A DNA stretch of 64,000 nt, taken from positions 10,106,001 through 10,170,000 of the forward strand of contig JASJZH010000006.1 in the NCBI GenBank assembly GCA_037178975.1. The letters are read 5' to 3'. Both the position numbers and the translations under genes were made by a program. The stretch's first letter is position 1; each line of letters opens with the position of its first letter. The DNA is from Oscheius tipulae. Its lineage: Eukaryota; Nematoda; Chromadorea; Rhabditida; Rhabditidae. Shown piece by piece: positions 12,401 through 24,074 of this stretch. The notes beneath the pieces were generated by a model, which saw only the letters and a list, made by a program, of their open reading frames with translations, ran no database searches and had not been told where the DNA came from.

Positions 12401-15400
12401 CGATTCAAGGATTGGCGTGAACTCTACTGCACTACCAAGGACCTTTACCTGCCTTCAACTTACGATAGAAAGACGAGACAGTACTTTGCCCAGTGGACTC
12501 CCTAAAGGAGATGTCTTGGGCTGAGTGTATTGTAGTGTAGTCAAATAAAATGGTTGGGTTCAATCGATTATGTTCAATTCGTATCATTTACGCTGAAATT
12601 GTTTGTCAGACTCGACAATTATACGGAATCGTAGCCATGTCGTCTCTGTAGCTGAACAAACTTTCACCCGTACGCATTTTGAAACCCTATGAAACTAATT
12701 TCAAAAAAGAAGACATGTTTTACCCATAAGTTCGTCAATGTCGATACAGTCAGACACCCTCTTAGCCGCTCTCATTTGACAATCAAGCACTGTTCGTTAC
12801 CGTTTCAGCGGGCAGTCAAATACCCTTTTTAAACACTTTCTCTCGTACGCTTCAGATATACTCTTTAAACAGCCCAGCATTTCTCAGCCATGCCATCTCA
12901 TTGGATAGACATGTTCAGACCCATACTGCCTCGGTAGCTAGACAAGTTCTTACCTTATGAGTCCAATGTTGAAACGAAGAGTTTGACCCAAAGTTGACCG
13001 AATTTCTACCCGTTCCACAGAATGTACGACAAAATGGAAGACAGAGAGAAGCCTTAACAATGGATTCTGTTATCTAATAGAGAATCGAACCTGTAACATC
13101 TTGTGTCTCCATATAGCAGCATGAGAATTGAACGAGAGGAACCCGGATCTCCACAGAACAGGTTCACAATCAGGTCTTGTCCAGCTCCACGGCTTCGAAT
13201 CTCTACTCGGGCTGTTGGGTCCGATGTACGGACAGAAACGGCTCGTCTTCCTTCTAAACTGCAATTCTAAAGCAGTTATTAGCTCTACCTGGCAAAGAGT
13301 CGATGACAACATCTCGAACACACTGAGTATTGCTCGCATGGTAGACTCTTATAGTTCGGTTCACAACTGGTGGCCTCTTGTGGATATGCAAGTCGAGAAT
13401 TGCCAAGGGCTGGCCGTTGTCCCATCGTCGAAACAAGACCTTGGTTTCGGCTGGGGATTGGGCAGTTGGAGTTGCAGCGTTGTAGGTGTAGAGGAAGGGA
13501 ATGTAGACGGACTCGTGGGCACGGAGGAAAATCTGAAAAATAGAATATGAGAATTTTTAGCTACGACTTAGCAATTTCAATCTTAATCATCATGGAGAGC
13601 TCAAATGTTGTCATTTTGTCAATTTTTCCCCTGTCATTCTCCATAATTTCTGTCATCCTGTCTGTAACAATGTGACTTATTACTCTGTCTATCTGTCGCC
13701 TTATGAACTCATGTCAGTCTGATCCTGTCAGAACCAGGGCAAATTCTTCTACTGCAATTAACTCCGACATGTGTCAACTTGAGAGTTGACTTCAAAAGTT
13801 TACCTCAGCCTTGTCCTTCTTGATCATTCGAATCAGATCCTTCTCCATCGGTGTCTGAAGAGCATTCACTCTTTTGTAAAAGGCCCAGGCTTCCATATCG
13901 GATACAATTCTAAAAGCTTTAGCTTTCTCCATGGGGCAAAACATACTCCAAATCCGGGCAGTCCATCTCAATCACGCAGTTAACCGGCTCAGCGAAGGGA
14001 TTCTCGAGCATGAACTCGAAAAAGTTTTGCTCTCCAAGCCCTGGAAAGACTTGGTGTTGGGTAGTGATTCCACGGAAGACAGCTTGCAAAAGCTTCGAAG
14101 CTTTGGACTCGTAGCGCAGCTTGCGATAGGCTTCTAGCTGTTCGTCGAAGATGAACCTCTTTATTTCATTCTAAACAGAAATTGTGATCTTTTGTAAATG
14201 TGAGATACCTTCTGTGCTGAGTTGGGTACTGCAGATTTCAGTTTCTCCCATTCCCGCAGTTTCTCGTGGGATTCTTCATTGAAGAGTTCTTCGTATCTTT
14301 GTTGAATGTCGATTCTTTAAGATATGTACGTTTTAAGAGAAATGATACTACCTCTGTGCTTGCAGGAATCTTTGCAAAGCATTATCAGAATTGGTTGTCA
14401 ACGGCCTGGCTAGGATTTTGTAGGAATCTGGACCTTCTTCTCCAACAGTGCATAGTCTTCTGCTTACCACAGCAGTTGTCCGACTGTTGACCATATCTGA
14501 AGAAAATCGCGTCTTACGAACCGGAACTCTCTTTATTTGTGTTTTGTTCTCCCATTTCCTGAAACGTTTCCGTGGTCTCGGAGCAGAAACCTTGACGTTT
14601 GACACGAAATCAAATAGGCTGACTGGACGGCGCGCCGCAAAATAACGCATGGACACGGAAGGGCCAGTCCAATAGCCATAAACCACCGCCTCCTGGTATA
14701 AAAGCAGGCCAAGACGGTAGCATTGGCATCCAGTCAATCTAATGGCTCTCATCGTCAAGCTTTCCGCTTCCCTCTTCCTTATTGTCCTTTTATCGCAATG
14801 CAAGGCTGTGCCTTTGGGAGATCGTGCCTCTGCCGAGGTGACCACTACTGAAGCTACGAATACCGCTGTTGATACTCTTGGAGAAAGCGGGGTGAGAGTC
14901 AAAAGACAAGGAGGGTGTGGGTGCTGCGGCTGTGGTTGCGGATGCTGCGGTTGCGGAGGTGGAGGAGGATGCGGTTGCTGCTGCTGTAGACCCAAGTGAG
15001 TTATTGCCTGGAGGCCGGGTTACATCACAACTTTAGGTGCTGCTGCTGTTGCCAGAGATGCTGCACCTGCTGTAGAACTTGCTGCTGTACCTGTTGCCGT
15101 CCCTGCTGCTGCGGATGCGGATGCGGTAAGAGAGAGAGAGAGAGAGACAGCAATACAAAGAGACAGAAAGACGAAGAGTTAATATCGTTTGATTTATAGG
15201 TTGTTGCGGATGCGGAGGAGGACGCAAGAGACGTTCTCTCCAGAACCTCCGCATCAAGCTCGCCCAGAAGATGTCCAGCTACCCTCAACTCACCCAGACT
15301 GCCAAGACCGCTGAAGTTATCCCCGCTCCCCAACCCGAGGAAGTCGTTCCCGCTCCTCTGCCCCAGTCCGAGACCATCCCTGCCCCCGAAGTCGCCGAAA

Positions 15401-18400
15401 CTACCGAATGGCCCGAGCCAATTTTCGAACTTGTCACCGAAAACAGTGCTTAAGAGCTATTTAACTAACTTAATAATAAATATTTCTCAGCGTACCTATT
15501 TGGTTCGAAGATGGGTGACCGATGCAGGCCATTTTCAGGAAAAGTAGACCTGTGATGCGTTTTTCTGGATACAGTGCCGAGAAAACGACCGGGCATTGGA
15601 CAGACATAGAGACAGCTTCCTGGCCTTGCCGTAAAAGTGACTAAACATTTTGAACAGGCATCGAAACCTGGCTTACCCTGAGATTTACAATGCAGGTTCC
15701 AAGCAAGACAAGAGATTTTGCATCCCAGACATCAATGAAAAGGTGTCCAAACTGCAAAAATTTGACAAATTCCTTCTCTTCCAGTCCTGCGGGTCGATCA
15801 ACTATGAATTTTGCTGTGAAGCCAGGCTCTCCGTTGCCTTCTTTCCCCTCGGAGTCGGCTCTCATTAAAATATTCGGTTCTCCGTTGTTGTTGTTTGAAT
15901 CCGAAAGAAAGAGTCTGGAAAAGAATAGTATTGATTTTTGAGCTTGCTATACTCTTCCGTTGTCATGAGCGGGAAACGGTAGAACTGAGTAGTGAAGAAG
16001 AGCTTCTGGGGTTGTGACGCGTCTTGTCTGTCTAGCCTAAAGTTTTGAATGCTAAGTTTTGATACTATGTCACCCTTTGAAAGCTAAAAACTGTAGGACA
16101 ATTTCATTCGTATTCAGCCTGTCATGAGCCTCGACGCTGAGCTCGATAGTGTTCATGCTGCCGGAAACGTCAACCTGTGGCGGCGGCTCGCCGTGTCGAT
16201 CCAGGATCTGCGCGAAGGGTATTTTGATCAGAGATGAGATCACAGATCGCGAAATGTTGGTCATTCTGGCACTTATTTTTAAAAAGGATACAGATATGGT
16301 ACCTTGTCTCTTTCCAGGGAATGATGTAGGTGCTGACCAGATCATCTCGAGGTGATTCGGGTTCATTTTCGATCAGATGATCGTACTGTTCTTCGAAGAT
16401 TCGACTTCTAGCTGACTGACTGAGACTTCTGGCAGACTCGATTTTCTGAAAGATAGTTCAACTACCATACTCTTTGCTTCTTGTGGTAGGAGCAATGCAA
16501 AACAAACAAGAGGAACTAGTGGGTAGGGTACAAGATTGCGATTGACAGGATCTGGATAATGTGACCGAGGTCGGAAATAGAACCAAACTGTCATACCAGG
16601 TGTAAAAACCGTTAAAAATTATCCTTACCGACTTTTCAACGGGAGGCAGAACCAAAGGATCTTGGTCGTACTCATCCTCCTCCTCCCTCCTCCTCTCTGG
16701 TTCTCTCGGTGTTATCATTTCCGGTCCTCTTCTGAGAGCAGGCGTGAGTCCTCTTCCCATATCGTCCAGTTTACCACTAGATATTGAGCGACCCGAGTCC
16801 GTAGGCTTTCGGCCCCTAAAAAGGACAACTTTCCAGCCACAACGTCAACTCACTCTTCTGTTGTGAACAAAAAGTGGATTGTGATCTTCGGAGCACTTTC
16901 CGTGAACATACTGTCGTCCTTTCTGTACAAATGTAACAGATTCTTGAAACAGAGACTTTCTTCAGGATTTGGACGTGGTCCACCAATCAGAGCAACTGAA
17001 CTGTCGAAAATTAAAAATGAAAAGTCCTACCACTAGCATGAACATCATTCCTTTTCCTCTCAGGCTTCCAAGCTCCCCATCCGATCACCACAGACTGGGA
17101 GTCTCCACTCGTATTGCCTTGTTTATTCCTCGTTCCTATTAAATAGTCCAATGCGAAGACGATGACCATCCTTGGGTCATCAGCAAGGGCGGGAAGCGAC
17201 ACTTTTGATCGTACAAACAAGGTGTTTATTTCGGTTCTGTGAAATATAAACATTACTTAAAAGTGTGGTCTACCTTATGTCACTGGAGCTTCTGCTAAGC
17301 GGACGGCCTTTTCTTCTCAAGGAATGAGTACCCATGGCGATTTCATCAACTGAGGATAAGTGAACAACAAGAGGTTCAAACAGAAAAGTGTAACCGTTGT
17401 GAATGGAAACCTGAAAGCAAGTGTTTATGTGGAATATGGTAAATGGGCCAAGTTTTAAGTTCAAAACTGAAAATCAGCCAATTCGTGTCAGGACACTGGA
17501 CGTGTTAGGACGCTATGTTCTAGAGCTGGAAAGCCTTCAAAGCCCTTCTAATTAGGTCCTGTCACGATATGTCTGATTTTCAGAGGCATTTGTCAGACCA
17601 TTTAAGCATTTCTTACCCTCAATCGTCTCTCCAAGACCTGCATCGGCTGCAAAAATGTTCCAGGATTGTGATTTTCGCGGTACAATCTATCAGATTTCAT
17701 CTGAAAATATCGAATTCCACAAAAGAAATGTATGACTCACATCATCCAGTATAAGTTTCTCGATCTTCTCAGCATGGGGACCGAAAGACAGACCAATATC
17801 CTCGAGCACGGCCGGTATTGTATGCATTCTTTTAGGGAGTGACAGTTGTCCCACTGAAATTTGTTAAAAGTATAACAACGGCTCACTGTTAGAGTTTTGT
17901 ACAAGTCCAGGAATGTGTTCTCGTTCTCCAACTATACAGAAATCCGGAAAGTAATCGAAGGCTTCCGCCAAGGGAGGATGAACACAGAGAACACAGTCCA
18001 ATATGCCGACAGTTGTTTCAGAATTGAAATTGTTCGTGAATGTCAGAACCTTTGGTGTTCCTGGGTGTAATTTCAGTCTGAGCATGTCCTTAAAACGAAG
18101 TTCAAGCCTTACTTTGTCAATGAGAGCTCTTTTGGTAGCCGAGCATATTCGGGAACAGTCTCGTAGAAACCGGCTATAGAAATTGGAGCCCAGGCTATAG
18201 TTTGCAGCTGATCACTAAACACAAACTTCAAAACGAAATGCAAAAAGATTACTCTGGTTCCTGGGTATCGCAGACAATTTCGATGATTAGTTGAATAGCT
18301 TCGTCTAGACGTGGACAATGGAAGAAAATGGTCTGTAAACAGTTTTTAGTAATCTTTAAATATTGCTCACGTCGTGGAAAAAACAATCATGATGATCTGG

Positions 18401-18797
18401 AGAGTTCCAGGGTCCATGGTATGGACTTCCAAAAAGTTGACAGGTTTTTGAATCGAAGAAAAAGCAGGAAATTCTGTATTTTGCTGTGGAGACGAGCTGA
18501 AAACAGTATTAGAGATGTGGTACCTATGGTGAGAACATCAGAAATTTCGTGACGAGGCCCATAAAGTGAAGGATTGTGGCGCAAAAATCTTATGGGTCCT
18601 GCTACAACGTTCTTGATTATCAATGGTTCTCGCAATAGCTGAACATGAAAACAGGAAAAAAGTGTTACCTTCGTAAAGTGGAGCGCCTCAATTACCAGTG
18701 CGAAGCCGTCATTAGGAGCGGTCAAGGGTAGCTCTCGTTTTATTGGAATACAACGTCTGGCAAGAAAGTTGCTGTACCAGTCGTTGACAGAAACCAT
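9494..18797 (-). CDS. nphp-4: Nephrocystin-4, ciliary transition-zone protein
   Basis: Large protein of the ciliary transition zone that works with NPHP-1 to gate entry into sensory cilia. The N-terminus reads MVSVNDWYSNFL (exon 1, 18669-18797). Recognisable conserved segments follow in order: LLVGVHNGYTFL near 17.3 kb, VIGWGAWKPE near 17.1 kb, NEIVLQFLAF near 16.1 kb, LFIDVWDAKSLVLLG near 15.7 kb, FFEFMLENPF near 14.0 kb, IFLRAHESVYIPF and AETKVLFRRWDNGQPLA near 13.4 kb, RRAVSVRTSDP near 13.2 kb and the final MSP-like domain with NPYSIKREF and ILIFFQNNE, stop at 9494-9496. These match vertebrate NPHP4 in order and spacing. The gene has some 20 or more exons with short introns, plus two large introns (about 15.6-14.65 kb and 13.05-10.35 kb) that carry nested genes on the other strand. 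Internal exon borders are approximate. Confidence 0.88.
10515..10770 (-). repeat. Degenerate tandem repeat, CCCGTAY family, in an nphp-4 intron
   Basis: Four units spaced about 70 bp apart, each with the core GCCGAGATGRTACGGGAAAGAC in plus-strand orientation, at about 10523, 10592, 10670 and 10741. Units differ by substitutions and small indels. The complementary core CCCGTAYCRTCTNGGC defines the same family at many other places in the window. Confidence 0.65.
11138..12505 (+). CDS. Tyr/Arg-rich protein nested in an nphp-4 intron
   Basis: I do not recognise this protein. Exons 11138-11227, 11267-11389, 11767-11912, 11950-12036, 12076-12137 and 12342-12505 join in frame. It begins MTDYALVRSRSVAPLPRS, and the motif RSRSVPDL-like recurs at the start of exon 2. 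The middle is packed with Tyr, Arg, Ser, Asp and Trp (for example YDDYWYDRYHYF). The last exon is better conserved in look (TYWLTPKYWDRRFKDW) and ends YFAQWTP. No signal peptide or membrane segment. A second in-frame acceptor at 12241 would instead end the protein after seven residues at 12263, so two alternative last exons are possible. Poly(A) signal about 40 bp after the stop. It lies wholly inside a large intron of nphp-4, on the opposite strand. A cytoskeletal or cuticle role is only a guess. Confidence 0.75.
12510..13080. other. Intron of nphp-4, no gene seen
   Basis: Between the nested Tyr-rich gene and the next upstream nphp-4 exon. It contains scattered degenerate pieces of the CCCGTAY repeat family (for example TTTCACCCGTACGC near 12661) and repeated GTAGCTRRACAA words. 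I see no open frame with coding character. Confidence 0.5.
14697..14703 (+). promoter_or_regulatory. TATA box of the nested Cys-rich gene
   Basis: TATAAAA lies 39 bp before the ATG at 14742, with a CCAAT pentamer about 30 bp further upstream (14669). This gives the nested gene its own strong core promoter, independent of the host gene on the other strand. Confidence 0.75.
14742..15453 (+). CDS. Secreted, extremely cysteine-rich protein nested in an nphp-4 intron
   Basis: Three exons, 14742-14995, 15037-15125 and 15200-15453, encode about 198 residues. Residues 1-22 are a clear signal peptide (VKLSASLFLIVLLSQCKA). An acidic/Thr propeptide follows and ends at a dibasic VKRQ site. The core is almost only Cys and Gly (GCGCCGCGCGCC, then CCxC runs with Gln, Arg, Thr and Pro), continues across both introns and ends at GGGRKRR. 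The tail is Pro/Glu-rich with repeated PAPxPEEV-like units. The design (secreted, dibasic-processed, Cys/Gly core) suggests a cross-linked structural or metal-binding protein, for instance of cuticle. I do not recognise a named family. Own TATA box; poly(A) signal AATAAA about 22 bp after the stop. Intron 2 is one of the GAGACAG-repeat introns. Confidence 0.85.
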
Positions 18798-18861
18798 TTT
18801 TCCCCCAAAAGGGATATTCAGCTCAAACCGAAAGCTGCTGTAGTAGGGCGAGTCTCAAGCA

Positions 18862-18875
18862 GGTCGCATAGCAAC
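18862..18875 (+). promoter_or_regulatory. Candidate X-box (RFX/DAF-19 site) upstream of nphp-4
   Basis: GGTCGCATAGCAAC (complement GTTGCTATGCGACC) lies 65-78 bp upstream of the nphp-4 start codon. One half, AGCAAC, fits the RFX half-site perfectly and the AT centre is right; the other half is degenerate. Many nematode ciliary genes, nphp-4 included, are known to be driven by DAF-19 through an X-box about 60-200 bp before the ATG. The match is seen; function is inferred. The site is also framed by the perfect inverted hexamers AGGTCG...CGACCT. Confidence 0.5.
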
Positions 18876-19316
18876 GACCTGACAACAAGCCAGATGGTCT
18901 CTCTTACCCGAAAACAGCCAGCTGTCAATATAGTACTAATTAGACAAAACTGTTAAAACTTTATTGAGGTTCAAATATATGACAAGTTTCCCTCGCGTTG
19001 CGAGTACACGTTGTGATTATCATAAACAGCAGACATTGTGGCCGAGGGAAGGTGAGGAAAGACAGCGTGGATGGCTCAACGGGCAGGAATCCGAACCTGG
19101 TGGTATACATTTTGGAGCATCATCTTGTTGTCTGAATTCTGAGCCGGCTGGACATGTATTCCTGTCTAAAAATGCCGCTGTTAGGCTAAAAAGCATTCTT
19201 CTACCCAAAGAGTTCGGTTTGGAACGTTTGTTCGAGCCAACAGGTCCCTGATTCCAGTTGAAAGGCTTCGGTTGTCCTGTACTTGAAGCCTCATTGCCTG
19301 AACGATAGGTTTTTGG

Positions 19317-21902
19317 TCAAAATACAAAAAAATCACCCCAATTCTTTTGGGGAAAGTTATCTCCGTAATCGTCGTAGTCTTTTCCAATGCCATTCTTGTT
19401 GCCCATCTGTTTCGGCATTATAGTAGCTTGTGTGTTTGCTTGCCAATTTTGGGGGCCATTGTTTCCGTTGTTGCCTAGAACAGCTAATATAGAAACGCCC
19501 CTGGTCCACCACGTTCTCACCCTTACCGTCTAAAAAACTGGAGCAGATCTTGCTCCTATCACCTCGGCTAATCCAAAGTGATTAACTTAACTCGAATCGC
19601 CCGTACCGCCTAGGAACCAGGACCAATTCTTGCCTGTATCACCCAGGTAACTAGATAGTGAAAGCAACTTTGGCTAGAAGGAGATGGAGTTCTCACATTT
19701 TGATTCCATCCTCCTCTCACACTAGAAATCAGAATTGTCTGTCATTTTCTCTCTGTTCGTGATGCCTTTCTAATTTCTTGGTAGCCAGGAACTATAAGAA
19801 AAAACTCACCCCATCCACCATTCTGCTCCCAATTCCCCTGATTCTGGCTGTTTCCATTCCAGTTTCCATTCTGACTTGGAGCAGGTGATCCCTTCCAATT
19901 GCTCCCTCTGGTCTGCTGTGGTGAAGATGACGTTGGCAGACTGTTCCAGTTTGAACCTTGAGACTGTGAGTTCCACCCATTGTTCTGATTCTGATTGTCC
20001 CAGTTTTCAGAGTTGTCTTGAGTAGACGGAGACCAGCGGGAATTACTGGGTCCATTGGTAGACTGCTCCCAATTGTCGTTTCCATTGTTCCAGTTCCCTT
20101 CCTGAGATGGACCACTGTTCCAATTGTTGTTTTGTGGTCTGCCTTGACTTTTGCCATTCTATAAACAAAGTTCTTGAAGATATCTGCAATGCCAACCTCA
20201 TAGCCACCGTTCCAGGATCCTGACCCATGACTTCCACGATTCATACCGGACTAAACATGTTTAATTTCATTCCTTCAATACATTCATACCTCGTACGGGT
20301 TATCATAATCGTTCCAGTTGTCGCTACCAAACCCCCGATTCTCTTGAGGGCGGTGGATAGCTTTAGATAGAGGTTGCGGCTCGGGAATGTGGTTTGGGGC
20401 TGGTAGTTGCTGTTGTTCAATATTGTTACCCTGAAAATTTTATAGTATGTTTTCGAAAAAAGCTATAGCTTGGGATCTAAACCGTAAAGTTTCTGTTCTC
20501 TGTCTTTTCGGAACAAGTTTACAGGAATTTCGTTATGGGACTCTTGATAGTGAAAGCAACTTTGGCTAAAAGGAGTTCTTACATTTTGATTCCATCCTCC
20601 CTTCATAGTACAGCCTTGCATGTTACTCCCAGAGCAGCCATCTTGCGGATGGTTTCCATTGTTGCCTGTACTTGGAGGACGTTCGTTGGGCCGATTAGAT
20701 GGTCCAAAAGGACAGCCAGTGCTTGTCTTCGATCCATACGGACAATTATTATCGTTCCAGTAGTTACTGTTTTGATTACTGTTGTAATTATTATTGTTGT
20801 TAGTGCTCGGAGTCGCTGGTTGTGTCCCCTTCATCTTACAACCATTCTGATTATCATAGGGACAGCCGCCCTCTTGTTCATCCCCATCATTGAAGTTAAA
20901 AGGGCCTCTTCTATTGTACGGACGGGGAATCAATGGCGTTGGATTTGGAATCGCAGGCATTCCGATGGGTTGAACAACTACGGGATCGGAACCGCAGCAT
21001 ATGAACCTCCGGATGTCTTTGTTAAACTCGCAACGGTATCCACGAATACATTGCTAAAACAGTCATTTTATTAACTGATACCCTTACGTGATAGTAGCAG
21101 TCTCTTAGTCGGTTACCAAAATCAATCAAAGGCATGTCATCCGGATTCTGACAGCGGGGAAGACGACGATTTGAAGGTCTGAAACAAGAACTTTAAGCAC
21201 ATTTTTTTCTTACTTTTTTGTGGTGGTTATAGGTTCTACTGTAGTGGTTGTCGTAGTAGTTTTGCGGTTCCTTGGTCTCTTCGTGGTGGGTTCTTCGTAA
21301 TCATTGTCTTAAAAGCATTAAGTTCGTACTTTTAAGATCCCTACCCTCATTAGAGTTGCCATTTCTGTTATCTCTCTCATCCTCGTCGTCCGGTCGCTCT
21401 GGAGCGGCCGTAACCACCAGTTTTCTCATGGGTTGGATTACTGGAGGTTCGGTGAAAGGCATGAGTTCTTCAGGAATCTCGGCTGCAAATCTGGCATCTT
21501 TTGAAAACGCTATACTCACTAGTAGTTCCAATAATCATGTTTTCGTTGTCTGTACCCTGACCGTCTGCCCAGCAACAGTAGTCCTGAGTTCGCTTAGGGT
21601 TTGTTAAAACACATACTCTTACTTGAAATCCGGGAATGAGGATGGGGAAACGTTCACACACGGTCCCTTCGGGACAACTGCTCTCATTATAGTTTCCTAA
21701 CTGCTGACTGCATTGCTGCAGATCACCAGAGATTGGATGGATATAGACTTTGTTGTCTAAAAAAGACCAAGTTATCTGTAAGCAGTACAAAAATACCAGA
21801 GGGACAATGAATAGCTACACCGGCATCGGCAAAAAGCTTCTTGAAATAGTGCTGCTGGTCGCTGAGACAAGGTAAGAGGAGGAGCAGGAGACAGCAACGC
21901 AT
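19317..21902 (-). CDS. Secreted Asn/Gln/Trp-rich low-complexity protein with N-terminal Cys modules
   Basis: Starts at 21902 with a strong signal peptide (MRCCLLLLLLPCLSDQ). Two short Cys-rich modules follow: one with SCPEGTVCERFP...DYCCW near 21.6 kb and one with RCQNPDDMP...GYRCEFN...FICC near 21.1-21.0 kb, of the type C-x-x-G-x-x-C...CC seen in many secreted nematode proteins. Between them is a Thr/Arg-rich linker. The C-terminal two thirds is low complexity: CPYDNQNGC- and CPFGPSNR-like repeats, then Asn/Trp/Gly/Gln-rich runs (NWNNGNDNW, GNWNGNSQNQGNW) across several exons, ending KNWGDFFVF with the stop at 19317. The composition is prion-like. A matrix or cuticle role is plausible but inferred. 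The last intron (about 19490-19808) holds an array of the CCCGTAY repeat. Confidence 0.75.
19515..19660 (+). repeat. CCCGTAY-family array in an intron
   Basis: Four degenerate units at about 19518 (CCCTTACCGTCT), 19554 (TCCTATCACCTCGGCTA), 19598 (CCCGTACCGCCTAGG) and 19634 (GCCTGTATCACCCAGGTA), spaced 35-45 bp, in the last intron of the Asn-rich gene. Same family as the arrays near 10.5, 25.2 and 27.5 kb. Confidence 0.55.
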
Positions 21903-24074
21903 GCTGCTCCAGCTTCTCGCGGTTGGGTAAGGGCGACGACTGCGGCCTCAAAGCCCGACGGCTGTCATGTTGCTGGAGCTAAAAACTGACAGAGCGCAGA
22001 CGAAAAATAACATTGTCGTCGTTTGACCGCTGATCAAATATATCTAATGACCGGCTTCTGTCGCCTCTTGGTCCGTGGCAACGGGTCAGCGACGGGTCGG
22101 GCCAAAGAGCAAGGAGGTGAAAATCATAAAGTCAATACAAAACATATGACAACGTTTGAAACTTCATTTATGTTCGCTTTCTCAAATACCATTGTAGTTT
22201 ACAATATTGAATATTGAAGCTTATCCTTCTTTCTTTGTCGGCTTTGTTCAAATTTTTAATTCGGATTCGTGCCTGCCTGTTTTGAGGCTTGTTTAAGGCA
22301 ATAAGATTTAATAGGCCTGTTTATGTGTACAACAAATCTATCTCATATGTGTCCAGGAAAAACATGTGATGACACAAATTTCATGCTGACAACAAGACTA
22401 GGACGGAAGACTATTATATTTAAAGTATAAGCACGAATGGTTCCCTATTTTGCTAAATCTCTTCTCCTACTAGCTCTTAATATTCTTGCTGTTGTATAAT
22501 ATTTGAATCCCCGCGCATCCTATGGGTCCCGCAACGATTACTGTTTTGTCCGCCAAACCGGCACCATTTTGAATTCCCCAGTTCTACTCAGATAATTCGG
22601 TTCTTTTTGTCTAGATAGACATTAGTTCATGCTCTATTTTTTTTTCTAATTAACCTAAACATGCTCGTGTAGTTTGTTAGACTTTCTAGAAAGGTTCAGA
22701 TACATCACTTACCATTTCAGAGTCTTTGATTCATACTTTATTTACGATAAGTTTTGCTTCTGAGAGGAGAATAATGAATGAATGTCTGTTTCGATCAGAG
22801 AATTTTTTTGGGTCTTGCTTTTTCATTAGACAGTATTGGGACTTGTTGATCGTCAAGAACGTGATCACGAAAGGAGACACTACCTTAGGCTCGTACTCCC
22901 GACCAAAAAGCTCCACTGGTGACGGACTTCCTGGGCTCTAGAAATACACTCAACGTCGTCTAGTCCCGCTCGAAGCTTGGAATCATCGTCTTTGCCTAGA
23001 CGGGACACTTCGGGAGGTCAACTACGGAGTAGTAGCAATCTACAACGTGGCATCGACTAACGATTTCTTGTTATGGCTTAGCAAGTTCCATTTTGCCTGA
23101 GTATAAACCTATCAAGAAACTTTCAGGTTTCGACCTCTTCTCTACTTCCTACGCCGACTGTGTCTTCTCTCCTCACCTAATCCTGTTTCGATCTCGTATA
23201 TTCGTAATAAATGCTCACAGATTCAAAACCCTGTGTCCTCATTCGAAGCTCGGAACAAATTTAAAGGAAAAGGGGGAGTAGTCGAAGCTAGCCTGCGGTA
23301 ACTTCCACAAAATGCTTCATATTCTCCCTCAATCTGTTTCTCGCTTACAGACAAGCTTCAGCGTACCCGGCGCCTTGTCCGAGGTATAACATCGCGACGA
23401 AGAGTTGACAGGCCGGCCAACACTCTTGTAGAGAATGTCTGCCAGTGAGAGTTCCAGACAGATGCTATGGTTCATGATCGAGAATCCACTATAAGCCAGC
23501 GGGCCGACTCAACCAGAAATTCGACTCCGTCAGTCTTACGGCCAAGTCTAATAAATTATGAGTAATAAATAGATTTTAGCTCAGAAGAGACAATTCCACG
23601 CTGTAACAGCAAACATCTCATTTCTGTTACCAACAAGATTTACACTGGAGCATAAACTGCTTATGTTTTCTTATAAAATACAGTATGGGTATTAAAAATG
23701 GAGACTGCTGCCACACACGACCAGAGTTGCCAGCATCTTAACACTTCCTGTCTTCACAATATCCGAATTTGAAACGATGAATAAATGAATCAGCACAAGA
23801 GCCTTCGTTAAACAATCATCGTAATACCAAAATGTTTTCTGACCGTCTTTCTTCCACGTTTTTTTTTGCAAATTGTAGATTTGTGGAAAACTATCAACGA
23901 TAATTGCCAGCTCACGTTCTTTAACTGACCCTTTCTGTATCGACTATCCCTTATTAGGAGGTCGCCTGTACCCCATCTCCTGGTCGCGTGTCCACCACAC
24001 TACGCTCTAGTGCTATCAATGCTATCAAAGTTCATTGACTTCACCACCACTCTCAGCCCGTCCATTTTTGCAAC
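21903..24074. other. About 2.2 kb without a recognised gene
   Basis: Upstream of both the Asn-rich gene (minus) and the DHRS4 gene (plus), so it must hold their promoters. I see only AT-rich sequence, short frames without similarity and no tRNA. Two words around GTCTAGTCCCG and CCTAGACGGGAC (about 22957-23010) form a weak inverted pair. Confidence 0.4.

Noticed and set aside
14348-14995. Minus-strand 215-codon frame rich in Gln/Pro/His at its N-terminal end
   Set aside because: The Gln/Pro/His part is the antisense of the Cys-rich gene's TGC/TGT codons. Only its later part (about 14640-14352) is a real nphp-4 exon.
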